Assembly: GCF_017592555.1 (NCBI RefSeq)
Contig: NZ_JAGFNS010000021.1
Location: 25,154 to 89,153 of the forward strand
Origin: Actinoplanes flavus
GTDB taxonomy: Bacteria > Actinomycetota > Actinomycetes > Mycobacteriales > Micromonosporaceae
Direction: 5' to 3'
Length of the DNA: 64,000 bases
The translations under genes were made by a program, and so were the position numbers. Positions 51,591 to 61,800 of the stretch are shown here, piece after piece (position 1 is the stretch's first letter; every line of letters starts with the position of its first letter). The notes under the pieces are model-generated. The model did no database searches. It saw only the letters and a list, made by a program, of their open reading frames with translations, and had not been told where the DNA came from.

Positions 51591-52386
51591 CGGCGAATCT
51601 CCTCCACGAGCGGGTGTACGGGGCGAGGACGCCGCGCATCAGCGTCAGCAGCTCCCCTTCCGACCCGCGCAGGAAGAAGTGGTCCCCGGGCAGGACGTAC
51701 TGGTCGAACCGGCCGGTAGTCTCCTCGCCCCACGGTGTCAGGCCGGCGGGTGGCAGATCCTCGTCCTCGCTGCCGGTGAAGGCCACCACCGGGCAGGCGA
51801 GCGGTTTCCGGGGCCGGTACCCGTACGTCTCGATCACCTCGAAGTCGGCCCGGATTGCCGGGAGGAAGTAGCGCAGAAGCTCCGGTTCGTCGAGGATCTC
51901 CCGGGGCAGGCCGCCCAGTTCGGCGAGCCGCGCGATCACCCGTTCCTCGGGTGCGGCGTGCAGCGGCGGCAGCAGGCGCGGCAGCCGTGGCGCCGGGCCG
52001 GCCGAGACGAAGAGGACGCACGGCTCGCCGGCGCCGCGTCGGCGCAGCTCGTGCGCCAGTTCGAACGCGACGAGCGATCCCATGCTGTGGCCGAAGAGGG
52101 CGTACGGCACGTCGAGCTCGTCCCCGATCGCGGACGCGAGCGCACCGACGAGCGCGTCCAGCCGCGTGTACGGACGTTCACGCATGCGGGTCTGACGGCC
52201 GGGCAGTTCGACGGCGCAGACCTCGACGTCGTCGCCGAAGGCGCCGCGCCACGGCTCGTAGACCTGCGCCCCGCCGCCCACGTACGGCAGGCAGAACAGG
52301 CGCAGGGCCGGAGATCGCCGGGGCGACGGGCCGGTGATCCAGCCGCCGGCCCGCCCGGCCCTCGGTCGCGGTGCGATGTGGTCCAC
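51583..52386 (-). CDS. Type II thioesterase
   Basis: 267 residues, alpha/beta hydrolase. LFCLPYVGGGAQVYEPW near the N-terminus, nucleophile in LFGHSMGSLVAFE, and His in LPGDHFFLRG. Stand-alone enzymes of this group remove mis-primed or stalled acyl groups from carrier proteins of PKS and NRPS. It is coupled to the P450 (8-nt overlap) and lies 17 nt after the MFS exporter. The window holds a second such domain, fused to an oxidase at 16282-18183, and a third, integral TE in the terminal NRPS. Confidence 0.9.
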   Translation of the reverse strand: MDHIAPRPRAGRAGGWITGPSPRRSPALRLFCLPYVGGGAQVYEPWRGAFGDDVEVCAVELPGRQTRMRERPYTRLDALVGALASAIGDELDVPYALFGHSMGSLVAFELAHELRRRGAGEPCVLFVSAGPAPRLPRLLPPLHAAPEERVIARLAELGGLPREILDEPELLRYFLPAIRADFEVIETYGYRPRKPLACPVVAFTGSEDEDLPPAGLTPWGEETTGRFDQYVLPGDHFFLRGSEGELLTLMRGVLAPYTRSWRRFADA

Positions 52387-52402
52387 GTACGGTCCTCCTG
52401 GT

Positions 52403-53626
52403 CTATCGGCTGGTCTCCGGATCCAGAGCGTCGTCGGCCACCGACTTCTCGATCTCCGGCTGCGGCACCCGTCCCAACAGCAGCGAGGCCGAGCACAGGA
52501 CGGCCGTGCCGGCCGTCAGGAGATACATCACCTGGTAGCCGAGGATCCCGATGAGGGCGGCGCCGGCGGCGATCGACAGCGCCTGCGCGGCGGCGGTGAC
52601 CGCGCTGACCGCCGCGTTGACACGGCCCTGCATGCGTCCGGGGGTGTAGAGGTGAAGGGCGGTGCCGAGGGAGATCATCACGAACGGGATGCCGAACCCG
52701 ACGCCGAAGACGCCGAGCAGGAACAGGGGGACGTTCCCGGCCAGGCAGAGCAGCAGACCGGCGGTGATCAGCGCGTATCCGGCGCAGGTCGTCCGGACCT
52801 CGCCCCACCGCTTCAGGAACGAGCCGGAGACCAGCCCGCCGACGACGGACCCGCCGCCCTGGAACGAGGTGATCACGCCGAAGAAGGCGGCCGGCCGGTC
52901 CAGTCCGTGGATCGCGGCGAACACCGCGGTCTCCAGCAGCCCGACCACCAGCATGAACGCCACGGTCGTGAGCGAGAGGCGCAGCAGCAGCGGCACGCCG
53001 CGGACGAACCGGAAACCGGCGAGGACGGACGTGCGGAGCGGTTCGCCGGCCGGCTCGGGCTCGGACTCCACGACCCGGACGGAGATCAGCAGGAGCGCGG
53101 CGATCAGGAAGGTCGCGCTGCCGAACACGGCCAGCGCGGCCCCGCCGAACGCGACGTACACCCCGGCGCCGACCACCGGGGAGACGATCCGGACGCCCTC
53201 ACCGACGGCCATGATCAAGGCACGGGCCGATGCCGCGTCATCCGACGGCAGGGCGTCCTTCAGCAGCGCGGGCGGGGCCGGGCTGGCGGAGAGCACGCCG
53301 TACGCGAAGGTGACCAGATAGATGATCCACACCTGGTCGGCGCTGTGCACCGTCAGCAGCGTGAGGAACAGCGCCGCCATCGCGAGATCCATGCCGATCA
53401 TCAGCCGCCGCCGGCTGACCCGGTCGACGATGTGGCCGAGCACCGGCGCGAACAGGCTGGGCAGGGTGATGGTGAGGAACACGATGCCGGCCGCGGCGTT
53501 CGAGCCCGTCAGGTCCTTGACCCAGATCGCGAGCGAGAGATAGACGGCGGTCTCGCCGAAGCTCGTCACCGCGCTGGAGGCGAACAGCGTTCGGAAGCTC
53601 CGGTTGGTACGCAGCAGCGTCCACAT
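52403..53626 (-). CDS. MFS exporter (MFS_3/enterobactin-exporter-like)
   Basis: 407 residues with about 12 membrane segments. The start is ATG 53626, with GAGGAGG 7 nt upstream; the longer open frame to 53749 runs antiparallel-like through the MbtH gene and is not coding. Motif A-like loop GHIVDRVSRRRLMIGMD is present, and the N-terminus is WTLLRTNRSFRTLFASSAVT. This subgroup commonly exports siderophores, macrolides or other cluster products. The MbtH stop is 11 nt upstream, so it is in the NRPS operon and is the likely product exporter or self-resistance pump. Confidence 0.9.
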   Translation of the reverse strand: MWTLLRTNRSFRTLFASSAVTSFGETAVYLSLAIWVKDLTGSNAAAGIVFLTITLPSLFAPVLGHIVDRVSRRRLMIGMDLAMAALFLTLLTVHSADQVWIIYLVTFAYGVLSASPAPPALLKDALPSDDAASARALIMAVGEGVRIVSPVVGAGVYVAFGGAALAVFGSATFLIAALLLISVRVVESEPEPAGEPLRTSVLAGFRFVRGVPLLLRLSLTTVAFMLVVGLLETAVFAAIHGLDRPAAFFGVITSFQGGGSVVGGLVSGSFLKRWGEVRTTCAGYALITAGLLLCLAGNVPLFLLGVFGVGFGIPFVMISLGTALHLYTPGRMQGRVNAAVSAVTAAAQALSIAAGAALIGILGYQVMYLLTAGTAVLCSASLLLGRVPQPEIEKSVADDALDPETSR

Positions 53627-53637
53627 GGGGATCCTCC

Positions 53638-53832
53638 TCAGTGCTCGCCCATGGCGAGGCGCAGGCTTCGGGGCCGCATGTCGGTCCACACCGTCTCGAT
53701 GTGCTCCAGGCACTTCTCGCGGCTGCCCCGTACGCCGACGGTCTGCCACCCGGCCGGGACCGCGCGGCCCGCGGCCCAGATGGAGTACTGCTCCTCGTCG
53801 TTGACGACGACGTCGTACTCGTCCTCGCTCAT
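53638..53832 (-). CDS. MbtH-like NRPS accessory protein
   Basis: 64 residues. It shows the family signature: NDEEQYSIW, PAGWQTVG, CLEHIE and WTDMRPRSLR. These small proteins bind adenylation domains and aid their folding and activity. The ATG overlaps the NRPS stop in an ATGA, so translation is coupled to the PCP-C-A-PCP protein, its most likely partner. One of the usually conserved residues after the first Trp (Pro in most members) is Ala here, which is tolerated in the family. Confidence 0.93.
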   Translation of the reverse strand: MSEDEYDVVVNDEEQYSIWAAGRAVPAGWQTVGVRGSREKCLEHIETVWTDMRPRSLRLAMGEH

Positions 53833-56800
53833 GGCTGCTTCCTTTCCGTGGTCGGTTGGAGGTGGTGCACGGCGGCGACCAGCGCGCGCATGGTGGGGTC
53901 GGCCAGGAAGTCGGCCAGGTCGACGGTGACGCCGAGCTCCTCGTCGAGGCGGGCGAGCAGCCTCAGCGCCTTGATGGAATGGCCGCCCAGCGCGACGAAA
54001 CTGTCGTCCGGGCGGGCCCGCGCCAGGCCGAGGGATTCGCGCCACAGCGCGGCGACGGCCTCGGTCACGGCGTCGTCCGCGGGGTCTTCGGGGGGCGCCT
54101 CGGCGGCGGTGCCCGGGGCGTCCAGGGAGGCGAGCAGCGCGGCGCGATCCACCTTGCCGTTCGCGTTGAGGGGCAGCCGATCGGCGACGGCCACGGCCGG
54201 GATCATGTAGGCGGGCAGCCGCGTCCGCAGATCCTCGGTGAGCCCGGCGGCGTCGCGGGTGCCGGTGACCCAGGCCAGCAACTCGGCGCTGTCGGCGGCG
54301 GCGCGGGCGGCGACCACCGCGTCGTCGACGCCCGGCAGGGAACGCAGCGTGTGCTCGATCTCGCCGAGCTCGACCCGGAAGCCGCGAACCTTGACCTGGT
54401 CGTCGGTCCGGCCCCGGAAGAAGAAGGTTCCGTCCAGCAGCATGCGCACCCGGTCTCCGGTGCGGTAGAGGCGCCCGGGCCCGAACGGGTTCGGGACGAA
54501 CGAGGCCGCGGTGAGGGCGGGGTTGCCGTGGTAGCCGCGGGCCAGGCCGTCGCCGCCGACGTACAGTTCGCCCTCGGCGCCGGGCGGGACCGGTTCTCCG
54601 TCGGGTCCGAGCGCGTACGCCGTCGACCCGGAGACCGGCCGGCCGATCGGCAGCGGGCCCGGGTCGAGACCGGCCGCCGTCACCTGTTGCAGCGTGCTGA
54701 CCGTCGTGTTCTCGGTCGGGCCGTAGACGTTGACGACCGAGGCGGGCGGCCGGTGTGCCAGCAGCCGTGCGAGCCGCTGCTCGTCGGCCTTCTCCCCGCC
54801 GAAGATCAGCAGCCGGAGGTCGCCGAGGGCGTCCGGCGCGAAGTCGATGACGGTGTTGAGCAACGCGGTGGGCAGCCCCAGCACGCTGATCCGGTGCTCG
54901 TCGAGGAACGCGCGCAGCCGGGCCGGCGACGAGACGTCCTCCCGGTTGCCGATCGCCAGCACGGCGCCGGCGCCTAGCGCACCCCAGATCTCCAGGATGG
55001 CGGCGTCGAACGCGGGATTGCACAGGTGCGCGACGCGGTCGTCGCGCCGGTACTCCAGGCCGGCGGCGTCGGGGACGAGACGGCTGATCGCGCGGTGCGG
55101 AACGACGACCGTCTTGGGGCGCCCGGTGGTGCCGGAGGTGGACATCAGGTAGGCGGCGTCGTCCCCGGTGACGCGTACCGGGACGCCCGGGTCGGCCACC
55201 CGGCCCGGGTCGTCGAGCAACCGGTCCAGCCGCAGCACGCGCAGACCCGCGGGCATCGGCGGGGACGCCGCGGTGACCAGCGCCGCGTCGGCCACCCCGT
55301 CGAGGGCGGCCCGGAGCCGCTGCGCGGGCTGGCCCTGGTCGACCGGCAGATAGGCGCACCCGGCGTAGAAGATGCCGAGGTAGGAGCAGATCGCGTCGGC
55401 TCCGCGCGCCATCGGTACGGCGACGACGTCACCGCGGCGCAGTCCGGCCGCCCGCAGTCCGGTGGCGATGGCGACGGCCCGCTCGTCGAGCTGCGCGTAG
55501 GTGAGTTCGACGCCGTGGTCGCGGATGGCCGGTGCGTCCGGCCGCTGGCCGGCCCGCAGGCGGATGAGTTCCGGAAGCGGGCGCCGGCCGGCGTGGATCG
55601 GGCGTTCGGGCAGCCGCAACGGCGCGTCCGGGTTCGCGAAGGCCGCGCCGGCCGCCGCCAGCATCGCGGCGTGCAGCTTCGCGGCGTGCTCGGCGGTGAA
55701 CAGCCCGCTGAGGTATTCGAGTTCGGCGATCGTGCGGTCCGCCTGCCGGGTGACCGCCCACAGCAGCTCGTACTTCGCCGTCCCGGTGGGCAGCAGATCG
55801 CGTACGGCCCGCTGCCCGTCGAACCGCAGCGCGCTCCCCGCCACGTCGAGATAGCTGAGCCCGGCCTGGACCAGCGGCGCGCGGGTGGGATCGCCGCCGG
55901 GGCCCAGGTCGTCGACGATGGCCGGGAAGGGCACGCCGCGGTGGGCCAGTGCCGCGGCGGTCGTGGAGCGAACCTGGCGGGCCAGGTCCCGGGCGGTGGT
56001 CCCGTCCGGGATGGTCAGCCGCAGCGGCACCGGGTCGACGAACATCCCGATCTCGCCGCGCTGCTCGGCCGTCCGCGAGGAGGCGGCGATCCCGATCACC
56101 ACATCACGTTCGCCGGTCTGCGCGACGAGGCCCGCCACGTAGGCGACGATCCAGGTCATGAACGGGCTGACCCGTTCCCGGGCGGCGAATCGCGCCATGT
56201 CGGCCACCAGGTCCTCGGGGCAGACGAGGCGGTGGACGTCGCCGGTGTTGTCCAGCGCGGCCGGCCGGGGCAGGTCGTGCGGCAGGGCGATGGTCCGGGG
56301 GCAGCCGGCCAGGGCCCGCCGCCAGTAGGCCCGGGACTCCTCGTTGACCGCTCGCGCGCCCTCGGGGATCGCGGCGGTCGCCGGCGCGGGCCCGGCGCCC
56401 CCGTCGGTGTAGAGCTCGCTGAGGGCGTCCTCGAGGATCGCCAGCGACCCGCCGTCGCACACCAGGTGATGCACGGTGAGCAGCAGGAGGTCACCGTCGT
56501 CGCCCCGCTCGACGGCGACCGCCCGCAGCAGCGGCGGGCGGGCCAGGTCGAAGGGCAGGCGGGCGTGTTCGTCGATCAGCTCCCGCAGCGTCTCGGGCGG
56601 CAGGCCGCGGCCGTCCAGCCACCGGCACGAGACGGTCGCCCGGGCCGCGGTGACCGCCCGGCCGGGGGCTTCGAAGCCGCGCCGCAGGGCCGGGTGGCCG
56701 GCGACGAGGGTGTCCAGGGCGGTCCGCAGACGCGGGATGTCGATGCGGCCGGGGAACCGGTAGAGCGCGGCGATGTGGTAGACCGGCGTGCCGGGGCGCA

Positions 56801-57107
56801 GCCGTTCCACGAACCAGAGCAGTTCCTCGGCCGGTGTGAGCGGGCGCTCCTCACGTTCGGGCCGCGGGTCGGTCAGGACGGACAGAAGGCGCCCGAACCG
56901 CGGATACTGGTAGAGGATGTCGATCTCGAGGTCGGTTCCGGTGACGGCGCGCAGGCTGAGCGCGGCCTCGACGGCCAGCGCGGAGTCGCCGCCCTCGGCG
57001 AAGAAGTCGTCCTCGGGGCCGGCGTGGTCGGCGCCGAGCACGGCACACCAGATCCCGGTGACCGCCTCGCGCAGGTGGTCGGCCGCGACGTCGTGGGGCT
57101 CAGTCAT
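53829..57107 (-). CDS. NRPS: PCP-C-A-PCP
   Basis: 1092 residues from ATG 57107, which overlaps the carbamoyltransferase stop by 8 nt. It starts with a free carrier protein (FAEGGDSAL, about 39), then a condensation domain with HHLVCDGGS (about 214), an adenylation domain (STSGTTGRPKT about 659, NVYGPTENTT about 792, LYRTGD, NGKVDRA) and a second carrier (LGGHSIKAL about 1040). Pocket residues read by eye are D235, A236, L239, G278, I299, G301, V322, T330, V331, which resembles hydrophobic-residue pockets but matches no code I can name. The leading carrier has no A domain of its own, so it must be loaded in trans, for instance with the polyketide acyl chain or an amino acid from another enzyme. 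MbtH follows. Confidence 0.93.
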   Translation of the reverse strand: MTEPHDVAADHLREAVTGIWCAVLGADHAGPEDDFFAEGGDSALAVEAALSLRAVTGTDLEIDILYQYPRFGRLLSVLTDPRPEREERPLTPAEELLWFVERLRPGTPVYHIAALYRFPGRIDIPRLRTALDTLVAGHPALRRGFEAPGRAVTAARATVSCRWLDGRGLPPETLRELIDEHARLPFDLARPPLLRAVAVERGDDGDLLLLTVHHLVCDGGSLAILEDALSELYTDGGAGPAPATAAIPEGARAVNEESRAYWRRALAGCPRTIALPHDLPRPAALDNTGDVHRLVCPEDLVADMARFAARERVSPFMTWIVAYVAGLVAQTGERDVVIGIAASSRTAEQRGEIGMFVDPVPLRLTIPDGTTARDLARQVRSTTAAALAHRGVPFPAIVDDLGPGGDPTRAPLVQAGLSYLDVAGSALRFDGQRAVRDLLPTGTAKYELLWAVTRQADRTIAELEYLSGLFTAEHAAKLHAAMLAAAGAAFANPDAPLRLPERPIHAGRRPLPELIRLRAGQRPDAPAIRDHGVELTYAQLDERAVAIATGLRAAGLRRGDVVAVPMARGADAICSYLGIFYAGCAYLPVDQGQPAQRLRAALDGVADAALVTAASPPMPAGLRVLRLDRLLDDPGRVADPGVPVRVTGDDAAYLMSTSGTTGRPKTVVVPHRAISRLVPDAAGLEYRRDDRVAHLCNPAFDAAILEIWGALGAGAVLAIGNREDVSSPARLRAFLDEHRISVLGLPTALLNTVIDFAPDALGDLRLLIFGGEKADEQRLARLLAHRPPASVVNVYGPTENTTVSTLQQVTAAGLDPGPLPIGRPVSGSTAYALGPDGEPVPPGAEGELYVGGDGLARGYHGNPALTAASFVPNPFGPGRLYRTGDRVRMLLDGTFFFRGRTDDQVKVRGFRVELGEIEHTLRSLPGVDDAVVAARAAADSAELLAWVTGTRDAAGLTEDLRTRLPAYMIPAVAVADRLPLNANGKVDRAALLASLDAPGTAAEAPPEDPADDAVTEAVAALWRESLGLARARPDDSFVALGGHSIKALRLLARLDEELGVTVDLADFLADPTMRALVAAVHHLQPTTERKQP

Positions 57108-58884
57108 CGGAGTCTCCGTCCGCGGCCGCGGCGGGCTCGCGCCGCACCAGCCAGTCACCGATGGCGAGGGCGTCCAGAGCGGAACGGGCGTAGGTGGCGA
57201 CGGCCTCCTGTGGCGTCCGCACGATCGGCTGGCCCCGCAGATTGAACGAGGTGTTGAGGACCACCGGGGTGCCGTGGTCGTCGCCGAACCGGCGGATCAG
57301 GGCGTGGAAGCGGGGTGCGAGCTCCCGGTCGACGACCTGGACCCGCGCGGAGCCGTCGACGTGGGTGACCGACGGCAACTCGTCGCGGTACTTGTCCCGC
57401 ACCTGGGCGACGACGAGCATGTGCCGGTAGCGGCCCTGCTCGCCGGGTTCGATCTCGAAGTACTCGCCCGCCTCCTCGGCGACCACCGCCGGCGCGAACG
57501 GCCGGAACTCCTCGCGCTGCTTGACCACCGCGTTCAGGTGGGCGCGCATGTCCGGCGCGGTCGGGTCGGCCAGGATGCTGCGGTTGCCCAGGGCACGTGG
57601 CCCGAACTCCATGCGCCCCTGGAACCAGGCGACCACCGCGCCGGAGGCGATCAGGCGCGACGTCTCCGCCAGCAGCGCCTCGCCGGGAAGACGGCTCACC
57701 CGGTGCCCGGGCCCGAGCGTGGCCAGCGCCGCCTCGATCTCGGTCTCGCCGAACTCCTCACCCCAGAAGGGCATTCCCATCGCTTTCGGTACGGCGGGAA
57801 CGTGGCCGCGTAACACGTGCAGGGCCGCGCCGAGGGCGGTTCCGTCGTCGCCCGAGGCGGGCTGGACGAAGATCCGGTCGAACCGGCCGCTGCGCGCGAT
57901 GAGGCCGTTGGCGGTGCAGTTGAGGGCGACGCCGCCGGCCATGCAGAGATCGCGGTACGTCCCCCCGGCGGCCGCGGCGTCCAGGACGAACAGCAGGCTC
58001 TGCTCCAGCGACCGTTGCAGGACGGCGGCGACGTCCATGTGCCGCCGCGTGATCGGGGCGTCGGGATGGCGGGCCGGGCCGAACAGCTCTTCGAGGCGGC
58101 GGATCGCCCCGCGGTGGGTCTCCCGCTCGTCCGGGGTCTTGTCGCAGGCCAGCAGCGGCACGCTCAGGCCTCCGCCCGGGCGGAGGACGACCAGCCCGGC
58201 GTCCGGGAAGGAGCCCGGGTCGCCGTACGGGGCGAGCCCCATCACCTTGTACTCGTCCATGCCCGGCAGGAACCCGAGGTACTGGGTGACGACGCTGTAG
58301 AGGATGCCGAGCGAACTCGCGACGGGATAGGTGCGCAGCGTCTCCAGTCGGCCGTCGTGCCCGCTGAACAGGGAGGTCGACTCCGATTCGCCCATCCCGT
58401 CGGCGACCAGCACCAGCGCGTCACGGAAGCCGCTCAGGTGGTAGGTGCTCGCGGCGTGCGCCGTGTGGTGCGGGACGCGAACGAGTTTGCGTTCCCAGTC
58501 CTGGTCCGGGTAATGGGACCGCAGCACGTCCAGCTGGACCTCTTCGCTGTACGCCTCCCCGTACCACCGCCGCAGGTACCCGTCGAGTTCGAAGGCCGCG
58601 GAGTGCTGATAGCGGAAGCCGTGGGCGACGAGATCGACGTCGTCCAGGGTGGCGCCGGCCATCCGCAGGCAGGCGGCGACGGCGTCGGCCGGGAACGCGC
58701 CCGTCCCCTTGACGCCGTCGTGCCGTTCCTGCGCCGAGGCGGCGATCACGCCGTTCTCGTCGACCAGGGCGGCGGCCGAGTCGAGGCCCTGCACCAGACG
58801 CTGCTCACGCCGGTCGAGGTCGGGCATCATCCGTTTCTTGAGTGCGGCGGTCCGGTCGAGACCGCTGATTCCGAGGACCAGCAC
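57100..58884 (-). CDS. O-carbamoyltransferase (NodU/CmcH family)
   Basis: 594 residues from GTG 58884. The N-terminal YrdC-independent ASKHA-like part has HHTAHAASTYHLSGF (about 137) and VLVADGMGESES; the middle has MAGGVALNCTANG and ASGDDGTALGAALH; the C-terminal domain has FQGRMEFGPRALGNRSILAD (about 430) and VVLNTSFNLRGQPIV. It transfers carbamoyl from carbamoyl phosphate via carbamoyl-AMP to a hydroxyl group, as in cephamycin or Nod factor synthesis. It lies between two NRPS genes with 1-nt and 8-nt junctions, so a carbamate on the final lipopeptide is expected. The P450 downstream may provide the hydroxyl. Confidence 0.92.
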   Translation of the reverse strand: MLVLGISGLDRTAALKKRMMPDLDRREQRLVQGLDSAAALVDENGVIAASAQERHDGVKGTGAFPADAVAACLRMAGATLDDVDLVAHGFRYQHSAAFELDGYLRRWYGEAYSEEVQLDVLRSHYPDQDWERKLVRVPHHTAHAASTYHLSGFRDALVLVADGMGESESTSLFSGHDGRLETLRTYPVASSLGILYSVVTQYLGFLPGMDEYKVMGLAPYGDPGSFPDAGLVVLRPGGGLSVPLLACDKTPDERETHRGAIRRLEELFGPARHPDAPITRRHMDVAAVLQRSLEQSLLFVLDAAAAGGTYRDLCMAGGVALNCTANGLIARSGRFDRIFVQPASGDDGTALGAALHVLRGHVPAVPKAMGMPFWGEEFGETEIEAALATLGPGHRVSRLPGEALLAETSRLIASGAVVAWFQGRMEFGPRALGNRSILADPTAPDMRAHLNAVVKQREEFRPFAPAVVAEEAGEYFEIEPGEQGRYRHMLVVAQVRDKYRDELPSVTHVDGSARVQVVDRELAPRFHALIRRFGDDHGTPVVLNTSFNLRGQPIVRTPQEAVATYARSALDALAIGDWLVRREPAAAADGDSDD

Positions 58885-58885
58885 G

Positions 58886-61800
58886 TCACTCTCCTGTCTG
58901 TGCGGTGGACCCGCGGACGGCGTCGGCGATCGCCGTCACCCATGGACGGCGCAGCAGTTGGAAGTGGTCGCCACCGGCGTGGGTGACCGTGAGCGTTCCG
59001 GTCAGCTCGCGCCACGCCGCGGCCATGAGATCGCGGCCCTCGCCGCGGCCGAGGACGAGCTCGGCGGGGCCGGCGAACACGCCCGGCCGGTGGGCCGCGA
59101 GCCCGGTGAGCATGTCGCGCCAGAAGGTGATGAGCGCGGCGGTGGTGGGCCCGTCCAGTTCGGCGACGGCGGCCGGGTCGACGCCGAGCGCCGCGAACAG
59201 GCGGCCCGCGTCGGCCGACCCCAGCAGTGGCGCCGGCCCATGGTCGGCGACCTCGCGGCGGAGCGCGTCGAGGGTGGCGATGTCGGCGCGGTACGCCGCG
59301 GCGTCGTCCACCTCATCGGATCGCGGATCGGAGTCGATCAGGACCAGCCGGTGGGTGCGGATCCCACGGTCGGCGAGCGCGCGGGCCACCTCGTGGGCGA
59401 GGACACCACCGACGGACCAGCCGGCGATCACCGGCTCCCGGTCGCCGAGGGCCGATGCCAGCTCGCCGGCGTAGCGCCGGGCCAGTCCGGCGATGTCGGA
59501 CGCACCGGAATCCTCGCCGAGGTGCCCCTGGAGGCCGTACGCCTCGACGTCGTCGCGTACCTCGCTCAGCAGATCCAGATAGCTGAACAGGGTGCCGCCG
59601 ATGGGGTGGACGAGGACGAGGGGCCGCGCGCCCCGGACTCCGCCGAGGGACACCACGACCGAGCGGTCGGGCGACAGCGTCGCGATCCGTTCGGCCTGTT
59701 CGGCGACGGTGGGGGCGGTGTAAAGGTGCGCCAGCGGGATCTCCGCCCCGAACTCCGCGCTCAGCCGCATGGTGAGCCGGATGGCGAGCAGCGAGTGCCC
59801 ACCAAGAGCGAAGAAGTCATCGTGTACGCCGACGCGGTCCACACCGAGCACGCTCTGCCAGACGGCGGCGATCCGCTGCTCGGTCTCCGTCCGCGGAGCC
59901 ACCATCTCTCGGCGGGACAGCTCGTCCGGCTCGGCCAACGCCCGCCGGTCGAGTTTGCCACCGACCGTCATCGGCAACGCCTCAACCGCAACCAGCACCG
60001 CCGGAACCGCCACCGCCGGCAGCCGAGCCGCCAGATACTCCCGATCCGGCGCCGCCGCACCGTCAACCAGCACCAGATGCCCCACCAACTGCTGCCGGTG
60101 AACGCTGACCGCTGCCGCGACCACCGCCGGATGGCCCCGCAGGACCGCCTCGACCTCCTCCAGCTCGACCCGCTGCCCGAGGATCTTCACTTGCAGGTCC
60201 CGGCGGCCGAGGAACTCGATCTGGCCGTCCGCTGTGTAGCGGCCCAGATCACCGGTCCGATACAAGCGGCCACCCGGCTCACCGAACGGATCCGGCACGA
60301 ACACCGCCGCCGTCGCCCCCGGCCTTCGCACGTAACCCCGGCCGACACCGGGGCCACCGACCACGATCTCCCCCACCGAACCCGGCGGCACCAAATCAAG
60401 CGACTCATCCACCAAATACAGCCGGGCACTGCCGTACGGCCGGCCCAACACCGGCGACGGGTGTGCGGCGATGTCGGCCATAACCACTTCAACCGTCGTC
60501 TCAGCGGGCCCATAGGTGTTGTAGGCGGTCAGCCCCGGGCGGGATCGGAGGGCCTGCCACAGGTCGGGCGGGCACGCCTCACCACCGACCGCGATCACCC
60601 GCGGCGGATACGGGGCGTCCAACAGCCCCGCCTCCACCATCAACTGCACCTGCGACGTCGTCGCATCGATGACCTGAACCGCCCGCTGCGGATCCTGCGC
60701 CCACGCCACCAGATGCCGCGGATCACGACCCGGCGCCACCACCAGCGTGTGACCACCCAGCAACGGCAACACCTGGGCGAGGAAAAAGTCCGAAATGAAC
60801 GCCGACGACCCGGCCAGAACCCTGGCATGCTCCAGGCCACCGAAACGGGACAGCAACATCCGCACAGCGAAGTGGGCCAGGCCGCCGTGCTCGACCATCA
60901 CACCCTTCGGCCGCCCGGTCGAACCCGACGTGAACATCACGTACGCCAGATCCCGCGCCCCCACCCGCGGAAGAACCCCCTCGCCATCACCGTCGGGCGT
61001 CACCGACGGCCAGGCGCACGGCTCCCGCGACACGACCACGACCGGCTCCGCGTCTTCCACCATCGCGGCCAACCGCATCGACGGCAGATCCGGGTCCAAC
61101 GGCAGGAACGCACCACCCGCCTTCCACACCGCCCACACCCCTACGACCGCGTCCACACCCGGCCGCAGATGCAGACCCACCACGTCACCACGACCGACAC
61201 CGGCCGACACCAGACACCGCGCCAACGCATCACTGCGCGCGTCAAGCTCAGCGAACGTCAAACACTCCCCGTCCGCCTCCACCGCAACCAGGTCCGGCCG
61301 CTGTTCGGCGCGCTCCCGGAGCAGCTCGTGCACGGGGGCGGCGAAGGCCGGAACCTCCGCATCGCCGGTCCACCCGGCGATCCGCGCTCGTTCCGGGCCG
61401 TTCGCGGCCAGAAGGCCGGACACCGATCCGCCGACCCCCGCCAGCAGATCCTCGAACGACTCCAGCAGACCGTCGGTGCGGATCCCGGCACCGAACTCCA
61501 GCGTCAGGTGGAGCCCTTCGGTCGTGCGGGTGGCGCTCAGGGACAGGTCGAAATGGCTGTCCCTGCCCTCGATCGGCAGGTCGCGCACGGTGAGCCCGGC
61601 GGGCGGCGGGCCGCCGGTCCGGGATGCGCCGGCGGTGACGGCGAACATGGTGCGGAACAGCGGGTTGACGCCGTCGGCGCGGTCGGGCGCGACAGCGCGG
61701 ACCACATGCTCGAAAGGCGTCTCCTGGTGAGCGAACGCCGCCAGGACCACCGACCGGACCCGCCGCAGATGCGCCAGGAAATCGTCGGCCGGATCGACCG

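Noticed and set aside
53627..53749. N-terminal extension of the MFS exporter to 53749
   Set aside because: Overlaps the MbtH gene in another frame and lacks membrane-protein character; the ATG at 53626 has GAGGAGG upstream.
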